Assembly: GCA_002480085.1 (NCBI GenBank)
Contig: DKPJ01000011.1
Coordinates: 550,389 to 614,388, forward strand
Reading direction: 5' to 3'
DNA length: 64,000 nucleotides
Source: Enterobacteriaceae bacterium UBA7338
GTDB taxonomy: Bacteria; Pseudomonadota; Gammaproteobacteria; Enterobacterales; Enterobacteriaceae
Positions 62,104-64,000 of the stretch are shown here, in pieces. Numbering within the stretch: position 1 is the stretch's first letter; the number at the start of each line of letters is the position of its first letter. The notes under the pieces are model-generated. The model was not told the origin of the DNA, ran no database searches, and was given only the letters and a program-made list of their open reading frames with translations. The position numbers were made by a program, and so were the translations under genes.

Positions 62104-63012
62104 CTAGTTGCCGTAGCTAAAGCGGCGAGCAATGGCCATCAGCCCCTGCTCGAGCAGCATCCCCACCACGCCAATCAGCAGGATGGCGATGATGATGTTT
62201 TCCACGTTGAGGTTGTTCCACTCGTTCCAGATCCAGAAACCGATCCCCACGCCGCCGGTAAGCATCTCTGCTGCAACGATCACCAGCCACGCGATACCAA
62301 TCGACAGGCGAACCCCGGTCAGAATGTGCGGGAGCACGGCGGGAAAGAGGATTTTGCGCATAACGGTGAACTCGCTCAGCTTCAGCACCCGCGCCACGTT
62401 GAGATAGTCCTGCGGAATACGCATGACCCCCTCGGCGGTGTTGAGGATCATCGGCCAGATTGAACAGATGAAGATGGTCCACGCCGAGGCTGGCTCTGCC
62501 CGCTGGAACAGCAGCAGGCCAATCGGCAGCCAGGCCAGCGGGCTGACCGGACGCAGCAGGGCGATGACCGGGTTGAGCATGTTAGCGATAAAGCTAAAGC
62601 GGCCGATGAGAAAGCCGAGGGGGATCCCTACCAGCGCCGCCAGGCCGAAGCCCAGCGCCACGCGTTTGAGCGAGGCCAGTACGTTCCAGCCGATGCCCAT
62701 ATCATTAGGCCCGGCGATATAAAACGGCTCGGCGAAGATAAGCTTTGCCGCCTCCCAGGTTTTCAGCGGCGTCGGAAAGCCGCTGCTGCTCAGGGCGGCG
62801 ATCTGCCAGAGGGTAATCAGCACAACTGCTCCCAGCACTCCGGGCACCGCTTTTTTCACTGCGCCGCCTACGACCTTACGCAGGCGGCTTGCAGACGCTG
62901 GTTTTGTCACCTCTGGCTGCGGCGTCGTGATAGCCGTCTTCAGGGGGAGGATCTCAGCGCTCTCCGGCTCGGCGGCCAGCGCAACTACATTCGTTTTGGT
63001 GTTGATAGACAT
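62104..63012 (-). CDS. nasE: NasE, nitrate ABC transporter permease
   Basis: A 302-residue permease with an N-terminal extension of about 50 residues and six membrane segments. The ABC permease loop is near TGVRLSIGIAWLVIVAAEML. It forms the membrane channel of the nitrate importer. It lies 11 nt after nasF. Confidence 0.93.
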   Translation of the reverse strand: MSINTKTNVVALAAEPESAEILPLKTAITTPQPEVTKPASASRLRKVVGGAVKKAVPGVLGAVVLITLWQIAALSSSGFPTPLKTWEAAKLIFAEPFYIAGPNDMGIGWNVLASLKRVALGFGLAALVGIPLGFLIGRFSFIANMLNPVIALLRPVSPLAWLPIGLLLFQRAEPASAWTIFICSIWPMILNTAEGVMRIPQDYLNVARVLKLSEFTVMRKILFPAVLPHILTGVRLSIGIAWLVIVAAEMLTGGVGIGFWIWNEWNNLNVENIIIAILLIGVVGMLLEQGLMAIARRFSYGN

Positions 63013-63023
63013 GTCGGCCTCAC

Positions 63024-64000
63024 TTAACGTTTCATCGCAAAACTGTTGGCATACTCAGCGGGGTTGCTGCCGTCCCACACCTTGCCGTCAAACAGGGTGC
63101 TGCTGCGCATATCGCTGGTGGGCAGATTGATGCCCCCTGCTGCTGCTGCCGCCTGCTTATAGATGTCGGTGCGGTTGATCTTCTTAGCGACGGCCAGATA
63201 GTCCGGATCGCTATCGATAAGTCCCCAGCGCTTGTGCTGGGTCAGGAACCACATGCCGTCTGAGAGATACGGATAGTTCACCGCGCCGTCGTTAAAGAAG
63301 CGCATGCCGTGGGCGTCTTTCCATTTCTTGCCCAGCCCGTTGTCATAGTCGCCAAGCATCCGCCCCTGAATGGTCTCTGGGGAGGTGTTGACGTAGGCGC
63401 GCCCCGCGATGGCCTTCGCCGTTTCAATTCGGTTCGCATCGGAGGTGTCGATCCAGCGGGAGGCCTCCAGCACGGCCGCAGTCAGAGCGCGGGCCGTATT
63501 GGGATTGGCGGAAACCCATGCGGAGGTGGTACCAAGAATTTTCTCTGGATGATCGGGCCAAATCTCCTGGGTTGTCGCAGCGGTAAAGCCGATCCCGTCG
63601 AGAATGGCGCGCTGGTTCCATGGCTCACCAACGCAGTAGCCGCTCATGTTGCCGATCTTCATGTTCATCACCATCTGCGGCGGCGGCACCACGACGTTGC
63701 GGACGTCGTTAAACGGATGGATCCCGGCGTTGGCCAGCCAGTAGTAGAGCCACATGGCATGCGTGCCGGTGGGAAACGTCTGGGCAAAGGTGTAGGTTCC
63801 CTTCGGGCTGGCATCGACGGTTTTTTTCAGCGAGGCCGCATCGGTCACGCCCGCCTCTTTCAACTGGTTCGAGAGGGTGATCGCCTGGCCGTTATTATTG
63901 AGGGTCATCAGCATCGCCATATCATGCTGCGGGCCGGAGACGCCGAGCTGGAGGCCGTAGACCAGCCCATACAGCACATGGGCGGCATCCAGCTCGCCGG
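63024..64000 (-). CDS. nasF: NasF, periplasmic nitrate-binding protein (partial)
   Basis: The C-terminal 325 residues of an NrtA-like solute-binding protein, running off the right edge; the signal peptide is outside the window. Blocks include MWLYYWLANAGIHPFNDVRN and SGYCVGEPWNQRAI, which shape the nitrate pocket in this family. First gene of the nas operon in the visible order. Confidence 0.92.
   Translation of the reverse strand, partial: GELDAAHVLYGLVYGLQLGVSGPQHDMAMLMTLNNNGQAITLSNQLKEAGVTDAASLKKTVDASPKGTYTFAQTFPTGTHAMWLYYWLANAGIHPFNDVRNVVVPPPQMVMNMKIGNMSGYCVGEPWNQRAILDGIGFTAATTQEIWPDHPEKILGTTSAWVSANPNTARALTAAVLEASRWIDTSDANRIETAKAIAGRAYVNTSPETIQGRMLGDYDNGLGKKWKDAHGMRFFNDGAVNYPYLSDGMWFLTQHKRWGLIDSDPDYLAVAKKINRTDIYKQAAAAAGGINLPTSDMRSSTLFDGKVWDGSNPAEYANSFAMKR

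Noticed and set aside
1..64000. CRISPR arrays, rRNA and tRNA genes, prophage
   Set aside because: No spaced direct-repeat arrays, no tRNA-like cloverleaf ends and no phage structural genes were recognised on reading both strands; a covariance-model search would be decisive.

Overview
The window is about 64 kb of enterobacterial chromosome. Gene content and order (rspAB-ydfJ-ydfI-rspR-ydfG-dcp; ydeE-eamA-marBAR-marC-sotB; ptrR-sad-glsB; uxaB-yneE) follow the terminus region of Escherichia coli, while the assimilatory nitrate operon (nasFEDCBA), the FtrA-type regulator and the DUF969/DUF979 genes are typical of the Klebsiella/Enterobacter/Lelliottia side of the family. Codon and base use is GC-rich, except for one clearly AT-rich two-gene block at 51420-53679. 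I cannot name the species from sequence alone.

Layout. 1-5044: hexonate/sugar-acid genes (rspA end, rspB, ydfJ, ydfI, rspR). 5135-8013: ydfG and dcp. 8073-9990: small hypothetical genes, including a very acidic 58-residue protein beside a very basic 35-residue one. 10143-12872: ftrA, a rhodanese, and a MetE-like methyltransferase preceded by MetR- and MetJ-type sites. 12907-18469: ydeE, eamA, the mar locus with its operators, and sotB. 18610-23111: a probable uncharacterised sugar locus (GntR regulator, RspA-like dehydratase, PTS EIIBC, LDH-like dehydrogenase). 23201-28267: ptrR, sad, a chemoreceptor and glsB. 28311-38405: four diguanylate cyclases, a second chemoreceptor, uxaB and yneE. 38406-49792: mixed small enzymes and regulators, ending in a DUF969-DUF979-DUF2891 operon. 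49850-53679: a degraded insertion sequence, the dif site, a Nudix gene and the AT-rich glycan cassette. 53722-64000: a YoaK-type membrane protein and the nas operon, whose nasF gene runs off the right edge.

The strongest non-gene signal is the architecture of the replication terminus. A 28-bp dif site lies at 50375-50402 and differs from the E. coli site at one terminal base. FtsK-orienting KOPS octamers that I found lie on the plus strand to its left and on the minus strand to its right, so they all point at it. A Ter core lies at 33719-33732 in the orientation expected for this arm, beside uxaB, and two perfect MatP sites (matS) lie at 29768-29780 and 56088-56100. The window therefore spans the point where chromosome dimers are resolved. 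The accessory genes and the IS remnant are gathered right at that point.

Other points: nasC and nasB form one continuous reading frame; a phosphoribosyltransferase is broken near its N-terminus; and the same TTGGTCTG half-site appears at the rsp locus and at the new PTS locus, suggesting related regulators.
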